Shown here one piece after another: positions 16,817 through 25,383 of a DNA stretch of 64,000 bases (position 1 is its first letter; the number at the start of each line of letters is the position of its first letter). A model generated the notes under the pieces. It was given only the letters and a program-made list of their open reading frames with translations. It was not told the origin of the DNA and ran no database searches. Origin of the DNA: Embleya hyalina (lineage in GTDB: Bacteria; Actinomycetota; Actinomycetes; Streptomycetales; Streptomycetaceae). The stretch spans positions 88,277-152,276 of the forward strand of contig NZ_BIFH01000037.1 in the NCBI RefSeq assembly GCF_003967355.1, given 5' to 3'. A program made the translations under genes and the position numbers.

Positions 16817-17676
16817 GCGTCCTCCTCCGATGCGCCGGCCGGCGCGGACATCAGCGTGTTCGCCTCGGCGTAGGGCACGGCCTCGGCGACGAACGTGAAC
16901 GTCCCGTGCTCGTGCACCTCGCGCGCGGCGCGCAGGAAACCGCCCAGCGCGGCCCGGGCGAACGCCGAGCCCAGGCTGATCCGTCGGGCGCCCAGCTTCT
17001 CCAACTCCGGTACGGACAAAGCCGGTCCGACTCCCGCGAGCACGTTGACGGGCCGGTCGAGCACCGAGCACACGGTGCGGATCGCCTCCACGTCGGGCAG
17101 GCACGGCGCGTACAGCACGTCGGCGCCCGCCTCCTCGTACGCCCGAAGCCGTGCGAGGGTGTCCGCGAAGTCGCGGCGGCCGTGCAGGAAGTTCTCCGCC
17201 CGCGCGGTCAGCGTGAACGGGAACGGCAGCGCCCGGGCCGCCGCCACGGCGGCCGTCACCCGCTCCACGGCCACATCGATCGGCAGGATCGGGTCGGCCG
17301 GATCGCCGGTGGCGTCCTCGATGGAGGCACCGACCAGGCCCGCCTCGGCGGCCAGGCGGATCGTCTCGGCGATCTCCTCGCCCGAGGCGCCGTAGCAACT
17401 CTCCAGGTCGGCGCTGACCGGGTGCGGCGTCGCGGCCACGATCGCGCGCGCGTTGTCCAGCGCCTGACCACGATCCAGCAGGTTCACGCCGTCGGTGTGG
17501 CCCAGCGCGAAGGCCAGTCCCGCGCTCGTGGTCGCCAGCGCGGTGAAGCCGAGCCCCGTCAGCAGGCGGGCGCTGCCCGCGTCCCACGCGTTCGCCACCA
17601 CGAACGCTCCCGGGCTCTCGTGCGCCTCCTTGAAGGCGAGGCCCCTGCGGTACTGGTCAGCCGGGTCGAGCAGCAT
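16813..17676 (-). CDS. PEP mutase/isocitrate lyase-family protein
   Basis: A 287-residue TIM-barrel protein of the ICL/PEPM superfamily. It has FVVANAWDAGSARLL at the first strand, the metal-binding region SADLESCYG (DxDxGYG-like), GASIEDATG, TARAENFL and LGVG-like RISLGSAFARAA near the end. Members include methylisocitrate lyase, PEP mutase and oxaloacetate hydrolase. The ICL signature K-K-C-G-H is not present, so it is not a standard isocitrate lyase. No partner enzymes of phosphonate biosynthesis are nearby. A role in making a small 2-oxo acid or glycine/glyoxylate-type precursor is possible (inference). Confidence 0.75.
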   Translation of the reverse strand: MLLDPADQYRRGLAFKEAHESPGAFVVANAWDAGSARLLTGLGFTALATTSAGLAFALGHTDGVNLLDRGQALDNARAIVAATPHPVSADLESCYGASGEEIAETIRLAAEAGLVGASIEDATGDPADPILPIDVAVERVTAAVAAARALPFPFTLTARAENFLHGRRDFADTLARLRAYEEAGADVLYAPCLPDVEAIRTVCSVLDRPVNVLAGVGPALSVPELEKLGARRISLGSAFARAALGGFLRAAREVHEHGTFTFVAEAVPYAEANTLMSAPAGASEEDA

Positions 17677-17691
17677 TGCCGTTCCTTCCGA

Positions 17692-17720
17692 TGTGTCGAC
17701 GCGCCGGTGTGTCGACGCGC
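17692..17720. repeat. 13-bp direct repeat in the thioesterase/PEPM-like gap
   Basis: TGTGTCGACGCGC occurs at 17692-17704 and again at 17708-17720, in the 70-bp gap between two operon genes. Each copy contains the palindrome GTCGAC. It could be a slip duplication or a weak regulatory site. Confidence 0.5.
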
Positions 17721-17746
17721 TCGTGTGGTGAGGCGCTGTTGGAATG

Positions 17747-18541
17747 TCAGATCACTTCGACGTGCTGGTCGGCCCGAACAGCGCTCAGCAGCAGGTCGAT
17801 CACCGCCGAGGGGCCCGTGTCGCGAAAGTGGAAGTGGCCGCCGTCGACCCAGTGGCACTCGGGCGGGCGCACACACTCCCCCTCCCACAACGCGACCTTG
17901 TCGGCGGACAGATAGGGGTCGTCGCGCCCGGCGATCACCGTGACGCCCACCGACAACGGTGCGGCGGCCGTGTACTCGTATCCGGCGGCCATCCGGAAGT
18001 CGGCGATCACGCCGGGCAGCAGCAGGTCCAGGACCTCCTCCTGGGCCAGGACCTCCGGGGGCAGCCCCTCGAAGAACTCCAGTGCCTCGGCGAACGCGCG
18101 GCCCTCCAGGGCGGCGAGCCGACACACCCGCTCCGAGGGCGCGAGCGAGGGGGCCGAGACCCCGGAGACGAACAACCGGCGCAGCGCGGGTACATCGCGC
18201 AACCGCCGCGCGGTCTCGAACGCGACGAGGCTGCCCAGGCTGTGCCCGAACAGGTACACCGGCCGCGTGCCGTCGGCGCCCGCCGCGCCGGCCCGGGCCC
18301 GGATCGCCGAGGCCGCGCCGTCCGCGAACCCCGCCAGCGTCGGTCGGGCCTCCCGGGCCCGGTGCGCGCGGCCGGGTGGGCACACCGCGACCAGTTCGGC
18401 CTCGTCGCCCAATTCCTCCTGCCAGGCCAGGAACGACCGCGAGTCGCCGCCGGCGTGCGCGAAGCAGTAGACGAGCGGGGTGTGCGCGGCGGCGTCGTCG
18501 CGCGAGACGAACCAGCCGTCGCCGGTCACGGACACACTCAC
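17747..18541 (-). CDS. Type II thioesterase (alpha/beta hydrolase)
   Basis: A 264-residue stand-alone thioesterase of the GrsT/RifR type. VYCFAHAGGDSRSF forms the N-terminal region, LFGHSLGSL carries the nucleophile Ser101, and VDGGHFHF the catalytic His. Such enzymes remove wrong or stalled acyl groups from carrier domains. Because the NRPS here ends in a carrier without its own thioesterase, this protein might also release the product (inference). The GTG start overlaps the stop of the C45 gene by 4 bp (GTGA). Confidence 0.88.
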   Translation of the reverse strand: MSVSVTGDGWFVSRDDAAAHTPLVYCFAHAGGDSRSFLAWQEELGDEAELVAVCPPGRAHRAREARPTLAGFADGAASAIRARAGAAGADGTRPVYLFGHSLGSLVAFETARRLRDVPALRRLFVSGVSAPSLAPSERVCRLAALEGRAFAEALEFFEGLPPEVLAQEEVLDLLLPGVIADFRMAAGYEYTAAAPLSVGVTVIAGRDDPYLSADKVALWEGECVRPPECHWVDGGHFHFRDTGPSAVIDLLLSAVRADQHVEVI

Positions 18542-19635
18542 GAGGTCACCTCCGCCGACGCGGACCCGCCGAGCGTCGCGGGCGCGCCCAGTGCGAACGA
18601 GTGGGTGCGGTTCAGCGCCGGATCGCCCGGCCGCACGTGCAGTTCGCCGAGGTCCGGCCGCAACACCGCGGCCGCCACCGTGCGTTCCCGGCGGATGTCG
18701 CCGTTGCCCTCGACCCGGATCGGCGCCCGCGACAGCAGCGCGAAGTGTTCCTCGACGCCGGCGTCGGGCGGCAACTCGCCCACCCGGGCCCGGCAGGCGT
18801 CCAGCCGCTGCCGGGAGAAGTTCCGGGCGAAGACGTTGAGCTCGTCGTGGGCGAGGAAGTCCGGGTGCAGGAAGTGGTTGGTGTGCATGCTCGTCGAGGA
18901 CTCGCTCACCCGCTGCTCGTCGTCCAGGATCTCCACCCACGCCGTCTTGCGGGCGTCGCACAACACCAGGTTGCGCGAACTCGCGAGCCTGAGGGTGCGC
19001 AGGATCCGCACCGCCTCGTCCACGTCGGCGGCGCTGTCCAACAGATGACGGATGGCCAGGTACGGCGGCAGACCCGGCCGCCACCGGCCGCCGAGCACGA
19101 GGTTGAGCCCGACCGCCAGGCCGTCGCTGTTGATCCCGAGATAGCCCAGGAGGCCACCGAAGCCGAGCACCAGGACCCGGCGGGGCGAGCCGGTCCGCGC
19201 GATGTCCAGGACACAGATCTGGTCGTCGAGGTCGCCGTTGAGATCGACCGTCTGCGCCAGCACCGCACCGGCCGCGCCGGCGACGGCGTACGTCGTGCAG
19301 TCGCCCATGGTCGGGATGCGCCGGTACCCCATCACCTCGCGCCGGATCTGCAGCAGCAGCGCCTCGTCGGCATCGAGCCCCGCGCCCTCGGCCAGCCCGC
19401 GCAACTCCTCGGCCAGCAGCGGCGCCTGGGTCTCGATCTCGACCCGGTACGCGTCCAGCGTGGGCCGCAGCGTCGCCCACGACACCGGGGTCGACCCGAC
19501 CCGGTTCAGCCGGGCCAGTCCGTCGTCGAGGAAGGCCCGCAGGCTCTCGGCGCGTTCGACGCCGTGCCGCCGCCCGCACGCGAAGGCGTCGCCCCGGGCC
19601 CGCACCACCGGCACCGCGAGGGTGTCGGGGGTCAT
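18538..19635 (-). CDS. C45-family Ntn-hydrolase (acyl-CoA:6-APA acyltransferase-like)
   Basis: A 365-residue protein of the peptidase C45/IAT family. Gly-Asp before Cys113 in PTMGDCTTYAV marks the expected self-cleavage point that would expose an N-terminal Cys nucleophile. LGINSDGLAVGLNLVL and TSMHTNHFL are typical later motifs. Penicillin isopenicillin-N acyltransferase from this family removes and adds acyl groups on amines. In this operon a plausible job is removal or exchange of a protecting acyl group put on by the GNAT protein next to it (inference). ATGA overlap with the GNAT gene sets the start at 19635. Confidence 0.82.
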   Translation of the reverse strand: MTPDTLAVPVVRARGDAFACGRRHGVERAESLRAFLDDGLARLNRVGSTPVSWATLRPTLDAYRVEIETQAPLLAEELRGLAEGAGLDADEALLLQIRREVMGYRRIPTMGDCTTYAVAGAAGAVLAQTVDLNGDLDDQICVLDIARTGSPRRVLVLGFGGLLGYLGINSDGLAVGLNLVLGGRWRPGLPPYLAIRHLLDSAADVDEAVRILRTLRLASSRNLVLCDARKTAWVEILDDEQRVSESSTSMHTNHFLHPDFLAHDELNVFARNFSRQRLDACRARVGELPPDAGVEEHFALLSRAPIRVEGNGDIRRERTVAAAVLRPDLGELHVRPGDPALNRTHSFALGAPATLGGSASAEVTS

Positions 19636-20246
19636 GCCTGCCCCGTCGGCCGGGTCACCTTGGGCCCGGCGAGCAACTGCTCCCGCACCGACGGCCATTC
19701 GCCGCGCAGCACGCTGTAGTAGATCGCGTCCCGGCGCCGCCCGCCGGGCATCGGATTGAAGCTGCGCAGCACCCCCTCCTCGGTGGCGCCGATGTTGCGC
19801 AGACCCGCCCGCGCCTGGAGGTTGAGCACGTCGGTCTTGAACTCCACCCGCTCGGCACCCAGTTGTTCGAACGCGTGCTCCAGCATGAGGAACTTCGCCC
19901 AGCGGTTGACGCCCCTGCCCCGGAACTCGGCGCCCAGCCACGACCACCCGATCTCCAGCCGCCCGTCCGGCTCGGCGATGCTGCAGAAGCTCATGCTGCC
20001 CGCCGTGCGGTCCACCGACTTGTCGATCACGTTGTAGACGACCCGGCGACCGGCGTCCTGATCGGCCAGCGCCGCGTCGAAGAACGCGTCGAACTCGGCG
20101 TCGGTGGCGATCACCAGCACGAAATAGCGCCAGATCTCGGGGTCCATCGCCTGTTTGCGGATCGCCTCGCGGTCCTCGGGGACGATCGGGCGCAGCAGGA
20201 CGTGCTCGTTCTCCAGTGTCGTCGAAGCGGTCCGCACCCAGGTCAT
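19632..20246 (-). CDS. GNAT-family N-acyltransferase
   Basis: A 204-residue GNAT protein of the RimJ/RimL-like group, with LLRPIVPEDREAI at the start, strand LEIGWSWLGAEFRGRGVNR containing the acyl-CoA pyrophosphate-binding RGRGVN motif, and AGLRNIGATEEGVLR. It sits 1 bp from the ACP gene, and the ligase is beside that. In triacsin biosynthesis a GNAT enzyme succinylates hydrazinoacetate before loading on a carrier, so the same masking step is the leading guess here. Self-protection by acylating the product is the alternative. Confidence 0.82.
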   Translation of the reverse strand: MTWVRTASTTLENEHVLLRPIVPEDREAIRKQAMDPEIWRYFVLVIATDAEFDAFFDAALADQDAGRRVVYNVIDKSVDRTAGSMSFCSIAEPDGRLEIGWSWLGAEFRGRGVNRWAKFLMLEHAFEQLGAERVEFKTDVLNLQARAGLRNIGATEEGVLRSFNPMPGGRRRDAIYYSVLRGEWPSVREQLLAGPKVTRPTGQA

Positions 20247-20247
20247 C

Positions 20248-20511
20248 TCAAGCCGCCTTTCCGGCGTGGCGCGACAGCGCCTCGGTGACGTCGCGCAGCG
20301 TGCTCATGGCCGCGACGTCGGGTTCGGTGAAACAGGCCAGGTCCACCCCGGCATCGTCGCAGGCGGCCATCAGGAACAAGACCTTGTTCAGTGAAGTCAA
20401 TCCGTACGTGCCGACCATGTCCTGGTCCGGGTCGATGTCCTGGGGGGCGACGTCGGACTCCAACACCCGGGCCAGGTTCGTCCTGGCCACGGTCTCAATC
20501 TCGGACTGCAT
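20248..20511 (-). CDS. Free-standing acyl carrier protein
   Basis: An 87-residue acidic helical protein with the phosphopantetheine site Ser40 in YGLTSLNKVLFL (DSL-like, here TSL). I chose the ATG at 20511; it overlaps the ligase gene end by 17 bp, so the pair is translationally coupled. It probably carries the acyl group activated by that ligase as a thioester while other operon enzymes act on it. Confidence 0.85.
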   Translation of the reverse strand: MQSEIETVARTNLARVLESDVAPQDIDPDQDMVGTYGLTSLNKVLFLMAACDDAGVDLACFTEPDVAAMSTLRDVTEALSRHAGKAA

Positions 20512-22045
20512 GGATGCCTCCCTCGGTGTCGTGGATCCGGGATCGGTAGGCGTCGAGAACGCGCCCACGCCTGGGCTTGAGCTGGGAGGTGAGCAGTCCG
20601 TTCCCGACACTGAACCGGGGACTGGCCACCACCACCGCGCGGATCTGCTCGTCGGGGCCGAACGCCGCGTTGGTAAGGGCCAGTTGCTCGGCGACGGCGC
20701 GCTCCAGGTCGGGTCCGCTCGCGTCCTCGGCCGGGGAGACCACGGCGACCAGCCGGGTCTGCGTCGGGCAGAACACCACACATTCCTCGATCGCGGGACT
20801 GGCCTTCATCCGCTCCTCCAGCGGCCGCACGACGACCTTGCGGCCGTTGTCCAGCACGATCACGTCGTCGGCGCGGCCGTGCACGAACAGGAAACCGTCC
20901 TCGTCCAAGTGGCCGATGTCGTTGGTACGCACCGTGCCGTCGGGGGCGAACACCCGCTCGGACACCCCGGGCGGCGCCTGCTCGTAACCCGCGCACACCG
21001 GGTGGTCGGCGTGTACGTGGATCACCCCTTCGGCGTCCAATATCACCCGTTTGCCCGGCAGTACGCGCCCGACGCTGCCCCGCCGATGCGCGCCGGGGTG
21101 GTTCTTGGTGACGATGCACGTCTCGTTGAGGCCGTAGCCCTCGAAGATCGGCAGTCCCGCGTCCTCGAAGAAGGCGAGCGTGCCGGTCGAGGCCGGCGCC
21201 GAACCGGTCCACAGATAGCGGATGCGGTCGCCGAACAACCGCCGCGCGCCGTCGCGGCGCGCCGTCGCCTCGTCCGTGTCGGCACCCGCGCCGCGCATCC
21301 GCGCCTCGATGTGCTTCCTGGCCGTCTCGAAGAACCCCGGCACGCCCATCACCACCGTCGGCCGGATCGCGCGCAGCGCCGGGAACGCGGCCTCGTAGGT
21401 GCAGATCGTGACGTCGTGGCCCCAACGCAGCGCGGAATACGTCCAGTAGCGCTGCTGGAGCACCGACAGCGGCAAAAACACGAGCAGGTTGTCCCCGTCG
21501 CCGTGCGCGAACATCTCCTGGACCGCGCGCAGATCGTCGTCGATGCTGCCGACGGACGCGGTGAGCGTCTTGGGCTCGCCGGTGCTGCCCGAGGTGAGCT
21601 TCAGCGACAACACGTCGTCGGGCGAGTAGACGACCGGCTCCAATACCCGGCCGTCGTCCGACAGGGCCGCCGCGACCTCGATCTCGGCGAGCGCCCTGCT
21701 GCCGGGGGCCCGCGCCGGGCCGTCGGTGAACAGCACACCCAGGCGGTAGCGTTCGCGCAGTCCGGTGTCGGTGTCGAACTTGGCCGGGTCGAAGCCCACC
21801 GTCACCGCGCCCAGGCGGATCGCCGCGAGATCGAGCAGCACCCATTCGAGGCCGTTCGCGGCGATGACACCGATCCGGTCGCCCCGCTCGATGCCCAGGT
21901 CGCGCAACCACAGCGCGAGGCGCCCGGCACGCGTGTGCAGTTCGGTCAGCTCCATCGTCCGGGTCCCGCCGAGCCGGAAGAAGGAGACGCGCCCGCCGGG
22001 GGAGGGGGCCCGGGAGGCGATGTGGTTGATCACCGAGTCGCTCAC
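20495..22045 (-). CDS. AMP-forming acyl-ACP/acyl-CoA ligase
   Basis: A 516-residue ANL-superfamily ligase of the FadD/long-chain type. Motifs are LTSGSTGEPKTLT (P-loop), EGYGLNETCIVTK, TNDIGHLDEDGFLFVHGRADD, and NGLLTSQLKPRRGRV holding the C-terminal catalytic Lys. It forms an acyl-adenylate and transfers it to a thiol, here most likely the ACP encoded next to it. The substrate could be hydrazinoacetate or its N-acyl form, as in triacsin, or a fatty acid. The GTG start overlaps the NRPS stop (GTGA, 4 bp). Confidence 0.85.
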   Translation of the reverse strand: MSDSVINHIASRAPSPGGRVSFFRLGGTRTMELTELHTRAGRLALWLRDLGIERGDRIGVIAANGLEWVLLDLAAIRLGAVTVGFDPAKFDTDTGLRERYRLGVLFTDGPARAPGSRALAEIEVAAALSDDGRVLEPVVYSPDDVLSLKLTSGSTGEPKTLTASVGSIDDDLRAVQEMFAHGDGDNLLVFLPLSVLQQRYWTYSALRWGHDVTICTYEAAFPALRAIRPTVVMGVPGFFETARKHIEARMRGAGADTDEATARRDGARRLFGDRIRYLWTGSAPASTGTLAFFEDAGLPIFEGYGLNETCIVTKNHPGAHRRGSVGRVLPGKRVILDAEGVIHVHADHPVCAGYEQAPPGVSERVFAPDGTVRTNDIGHLDEDGFLFVHGRADDVIVLDNGRKVVVRPLEERMKASPAIEECVVFCPTQTRLVAVVSPAEDASGPDLERAVAEQLALTNAAFGPDEQIRAVVVASPRFSVGNGLLTSQLKPRRGRVLDAYRSRIHDTEGGIHAVRD

Positions 22046-25000
22046 GGCGTGCTCGCCCCCGCCCCGGTGCGCTCGGCCAGGCCGCGTTCGATGTGCGCGG
22101 CCATCGTGCGGATCGTGTCCACCTCCGGCAGGCGGTCCAGCGTGATGGTCAGACCGAACCGTTTGCGCACCCCGGCCAGGATGCGCGCGGCCACCAGCGA
22201 GTCGCCGCCCAGGTCGTACAGCGGGCGCGTGACGTCCAGGTCGACGTCCGCGACGCGCAGCGGTTTGGCCCACAACCCGGCGACCACCAGCTCCAGTTCC
22301 GAATCGGCGGCGGTGGGCGCGGTCGAGGCCGGCCCGGCCGCCTCGGCGGCGGCCGCGAGCCCGGCCCGGTCGACCTTGCCGTTGCGGGTCAACGGCAGCG
22401 CGGCGTGCCAGTACACCGCGGCCGGGATCATGTACTGCGGCAGATGTTCGCGCAGCGCGGCGCGTACCGCCTCCACGTCCGGGCGTTCGTCGCCGGCGGG
22501 GACCAGATGGGCGACCAGCCGATCGCCCCGCGCGCCGGGCTGCCGGGAGACCACCGCGCGTTCCACGGCGGACAGCGCGACCAGTCGGGTCTCCACCTCG
22601 CCGGCCTCGATGCGGTAGCCGTTCACCTTGATCTGGAAGTCACCCCGACCGAGGATGTCGATCTCGCCGTCCGGCAGGTAGCGGCCCAAATCCCCGGTCC
22701 GGTACAGGCGTTCACCGCGTTCCGGATCGAGCACGAAGCGCGCGGCGGTCAACTCCGGGTCGTCCCAGTAGCCCCGGGCCAGACCCACCCCGGCGGCCCA
22801 GATCTCGCCGGTGACCCCGTCGGGCACGTCGCACCCGAACTCGTCGAGCAGGTAGGCCCGGTTGTTCGCGTTGGGCCGGCCGTAGGGGATGCTGCGCGAG
22901 CCGTCCTCGTCCGGGCCGATCGGGTGCGACACGTTCCAGATCGTGGTCTCCGTCGGCCCGCCCAACGAGACGATCCGCGCGTCCGGCACGAGCTTGCGCA
23001 GGTCCTGCGGCAACGTCGGCGGGATACGGTCGCCGCTCATCATCACCAGGCGCAGCGTGTCCAGCGCGTCCGTACCCTCCGCCGCCTGGTCGCGCAGCAG
23101 CGACACGATCGCCGGCACCGAGTTCCACACGCTCACGCGCGCCTCGGCGCACAACGACAACCAGTGCGCGGGATCGGCCGCGCGGTCCGCGTCCGGCAAC
23201 ACCACGGCCGCCCCGGCGCACAGGGCGCCGAAGACGTCGTAGACGGACAGGTCGAAGTTGAAGGCGCTGATGCCGAAGAATCGGTCCGTCGGCCCGATGC
23301 CGAAGCGCGTGTTGCAGTCGGCGACCACGTTGGCCACACTCCCGCGAGCGACCATGACGCCCTTGGGCTCGCCCGTGGTCCCCGACGTGTACAGCACGTA
23401 CGCCAGATGGTCGTCGTTGCTCGCACCGGGCACCGGACGCGGATCGGGCACCGGTCCCGGCGGCAGCGGGCGGCCGACGTCGAGCACGAGGACCTCGCGT
23501 CCCGCCTCGGCGCCCGCCCGCGCGTCGTTGGTCAACACCACCCGCGCCCGGCCGTTGTCCAGCATGTACGCGCGCCGCGCCGGCGGGAGCGCGGCGTCGA
23601 CGGGCAGGTACGCGGCCCCGGCGAGCATCGTCGCGAGGATGCCGACGACCTGCTCGGGCCCACGCCCCATCACCAGCCCGACCAACTCGTCCGGGACCAC
23701 GTCGTGGGCGCGCAACCAGGCGGCGGCGTGTGCCGCGTGCCCGTACACCTGCGCGTAGCTGAGCGAGGCACCCGCGGTCAGCACCGCCGGCGCGTCCGGC
23801 GCACGCTCCACGTGCGCCAGGAACGCGTCGATCAACATGCCCGGCGCGGGCGGCGCCGTCGCCGTCGCGTTGGCCGTCCGGCGGCGTTCGCGCTGCGCCT
23901 CGGGCAGCAGGTCGAACGTCCTCGCCGACCACGACTCCTCGGCGAGCAGCGCCTCCAGCAGGTGCTGGTAGCCCGATACCAGATCCGGTACCAGACCGTC
24001 CGGGAACAGCCCGTCGACACTGTCGAACTGCACCACGACGCCGCCGTGTTGCTCGAACGTGGAGACGTCGAGCCACACCTGCGGGGTCTGACTGGAGGTG
24101 TACACCTCCGGCCCGAACACCTCCAGGGCCGAGCCGTCGACGTCGGCGTGCGCGTAGCCGAGCGCGCTGTTGAACGTGTACGGCATCGGCCCGCGCGCCG
24201 CGCCGTCGCCGCGTCGGGCCGCCTCGCGCAACACCTCGATGCCGGTGAAATGCCGGTTGTCCAACCCCCGGCGCAGCCCGGCCTGCAACGCCCGGGCCCG
24301 CTCGACGAAGGGCAGGCGTCGGTCCACCTCGATCTCGACGAGCATCGTCTCGCAGAAGTTGCCGACGGCCTCGAAGATGCGCGGGTGGATCGGCGGACGG
24401 TTCGCCACCGTGGTGTTGATCGTGAACCGCGAACCGGCGCCCCAGGCCGCGAGGGTGTCCGCGTAGACCGCGAACAGCACCGCGGAGGGGGTGAGTCCGG
24501 CCGCCGCCGCCCGGGCCTTGAGCGCGCTCCACCGCGGCTCGGTCAGCCGGGCGAAGCGCGCCGAGAAGCGTGGTGCCACGATCGAGGAGGGGCTGGTACG
24601 CAGGGGCAGGTCCGGGGCGGGCGCGAGGTCGTCGAGCCGCTCCATCCAATACCCGCGGGCCCGCTTCGCCGGGGCCCGGGTACGCGCGGCCTCGACCGCG
24701 GCCACGTACGCCTCGAAGGACGCCTCCTCCGCCGGGCTTTCGGCGGCGTCCTCGCCCGCGTCGTAGGCCCGGCGCCAGTCGCGGAAGAACAGGAACATGG
24801 CGATCGCGTCCATGACCAGGCCGTCGTGGTCGACGTGCAGCACCATCCGATCGTCCGCCAGCACGGTGACGTCGACCGCCACGAGCGGCGCGCGGTCGGC
24901 GGGCAGCACACGGTGCGAGCGCGACGCGCGTTCGGCGCGCAGGTGTTCGTGCCGCGTCGCCTCGGACGCGTCGCGCAGGTCCATGCGCCCGACGCGCACC

Positions 25001-25383
25001 TCGACCTCGGCCTCCCGCACCTGTCGGCCGTCGGGGGTGAAGCGGGTGCGCAACGCGTCGTGGCGCGCCACCACCGCGCGCAGCGCGGCCTCCAGGCGGT
25101 CGAGGTCCCAGGCACCCTCGATCTCGTGGTAGACGTGACTGGCCACGTTGCCCATCTCGACGTGCTCGCCCCGCCCGACCAGGTAGCTGCGTTGCAGGTC
25201 GGTCATCGCGAAGCCGTCCGGCGGGTCCAGATGGGCGACCAGGGCCGCCTTGTGCTCCTTGATCAGGCGCAGCAGTTCGGGATCCATCCGTTCCCGGGGA
25301 CCCTGCAGGCGCAGATCGGCTCCGGAGGCCGAGATGGTCAGCCCTCTGGCCTCGATCTCGCGGAGAACCCCGAGGTGCTTCAC
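22042..25383 (-). CDS. NRPS module: TubC docking - Cy (cyclization) - A (predicted Cys) - PCP
   Basis: A 1113-residue single module. Residues 1-52 (KHLGVLREIEARG) are a TubC-type N-terminal docking domain. Residues about 58-480 match Cy domains: FAMTDLQRSYLVGR, D187-x4-D192-x2-A195 (the DxxxxDxxS motif with Ser changed to Ala), and SQTPQVWLDVS. The A domain (YTSGTTGEPKGVM, FDLSVYD, GGPTETTIW, NGYRIEAGEVE) gives the ten-residue code D-L-Y-N-M-S-L-I-W-K by alignment to PheA, a known cysteine code. The PCP has LGGDSL near the end. Cy plus Cys normally yields a thiazoline. No oxidase, epimerase or thioesterase domain is present. GTG start at 25383 overlaps the upstream stop (GTGA). Confidence 0.9.
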   Translation of the reverse strand: MKHLGVLREIEARGLTISASGADLRLQGPRERMDPELLRLIKEHKAALVAHLDPPDGFAMTDLQRSYLVGRGEHVEMGNVASHVYHEIEGAWDLDRLEAALRAVVARHDALRTRFTPDGRQVREAEVEVRVGRMDLRDASEATRHEHLRAERASRSHRVLPADRAPLVAVDVTVLADDRMVLHVDHDGLVMDAIAMFLFFRDWRRAYDAGEDAAESPAEEASFEAYVAAVEAARTRAPAKRARGYWMERLDDLAPAPDLPLRTSPSSIVAPRFSARFARLTEPRWSALKARAAAAGLTPSAVLFAVYADTLAAWGAGSRFTINTTVANRPPIHPRIFEAVGNFCETMLVEIEVDRRLPFVERARALQAGLRRGLDNRHFTGIEVLREAARRGDGAARGPMPYTFNSALGYAHADVDGSALEVFGPEVYTSSQTPQVWLDVSTFEQHGGVVVQFDSVDGLFPDGLVPDLVSGYQHLLEALLAEESWSARTFDLLPEAQRERRRTANATATAPPAPGMLIDAFLAHVERAPDAPAVLTAGASLSYAQVYGHAAHAAAWLRAHDVVPDELVGLVMGRGPEQVVGILATMLAGAAYLPVDAALPPARRAYMLDNGRARVVLTNDARAGAEAGREVLVLDVGRPLPPGPVPDPRPVPGASNDDHLAYVLYTSGTTGEPKGVMVARGSVANVVADCNTRFGIGPTDRFFGISAFNFDLSVYDVFGALCAGAAVVLPDADRAADPAHWLSLCAEARVSVWNSVPAIVSLLRDQAAEGTDALDTLRLVMMSGDRIPPTLPQDLRKLVPDARIVSLGGPTETTIWNVSHPIGPDEDGSRSIPYGRPNANNRAYLLDEFGCDVPDGVTGEIWAAGVGLARGYWDDPELTAARFVLDPERGERLYRTGDLGRYLPDGEIDILGRGDFQIKVNGYRIEAGEVETRLVALSAVERAVVSRQPGARGDRLVAHLVPAGDERPDVEAVRAALREHLPQYMIPAAVYWHAALPLTRNGKVDRAGLAAAAEAAGPASTAPTAADSELELVVAGLWAKPLRVADVDLDVTRPLYDLGGDSLVAARILAGVRKRFGLTITLDRLPEVDTIRTMAAHIERGLAERTGAGASTP

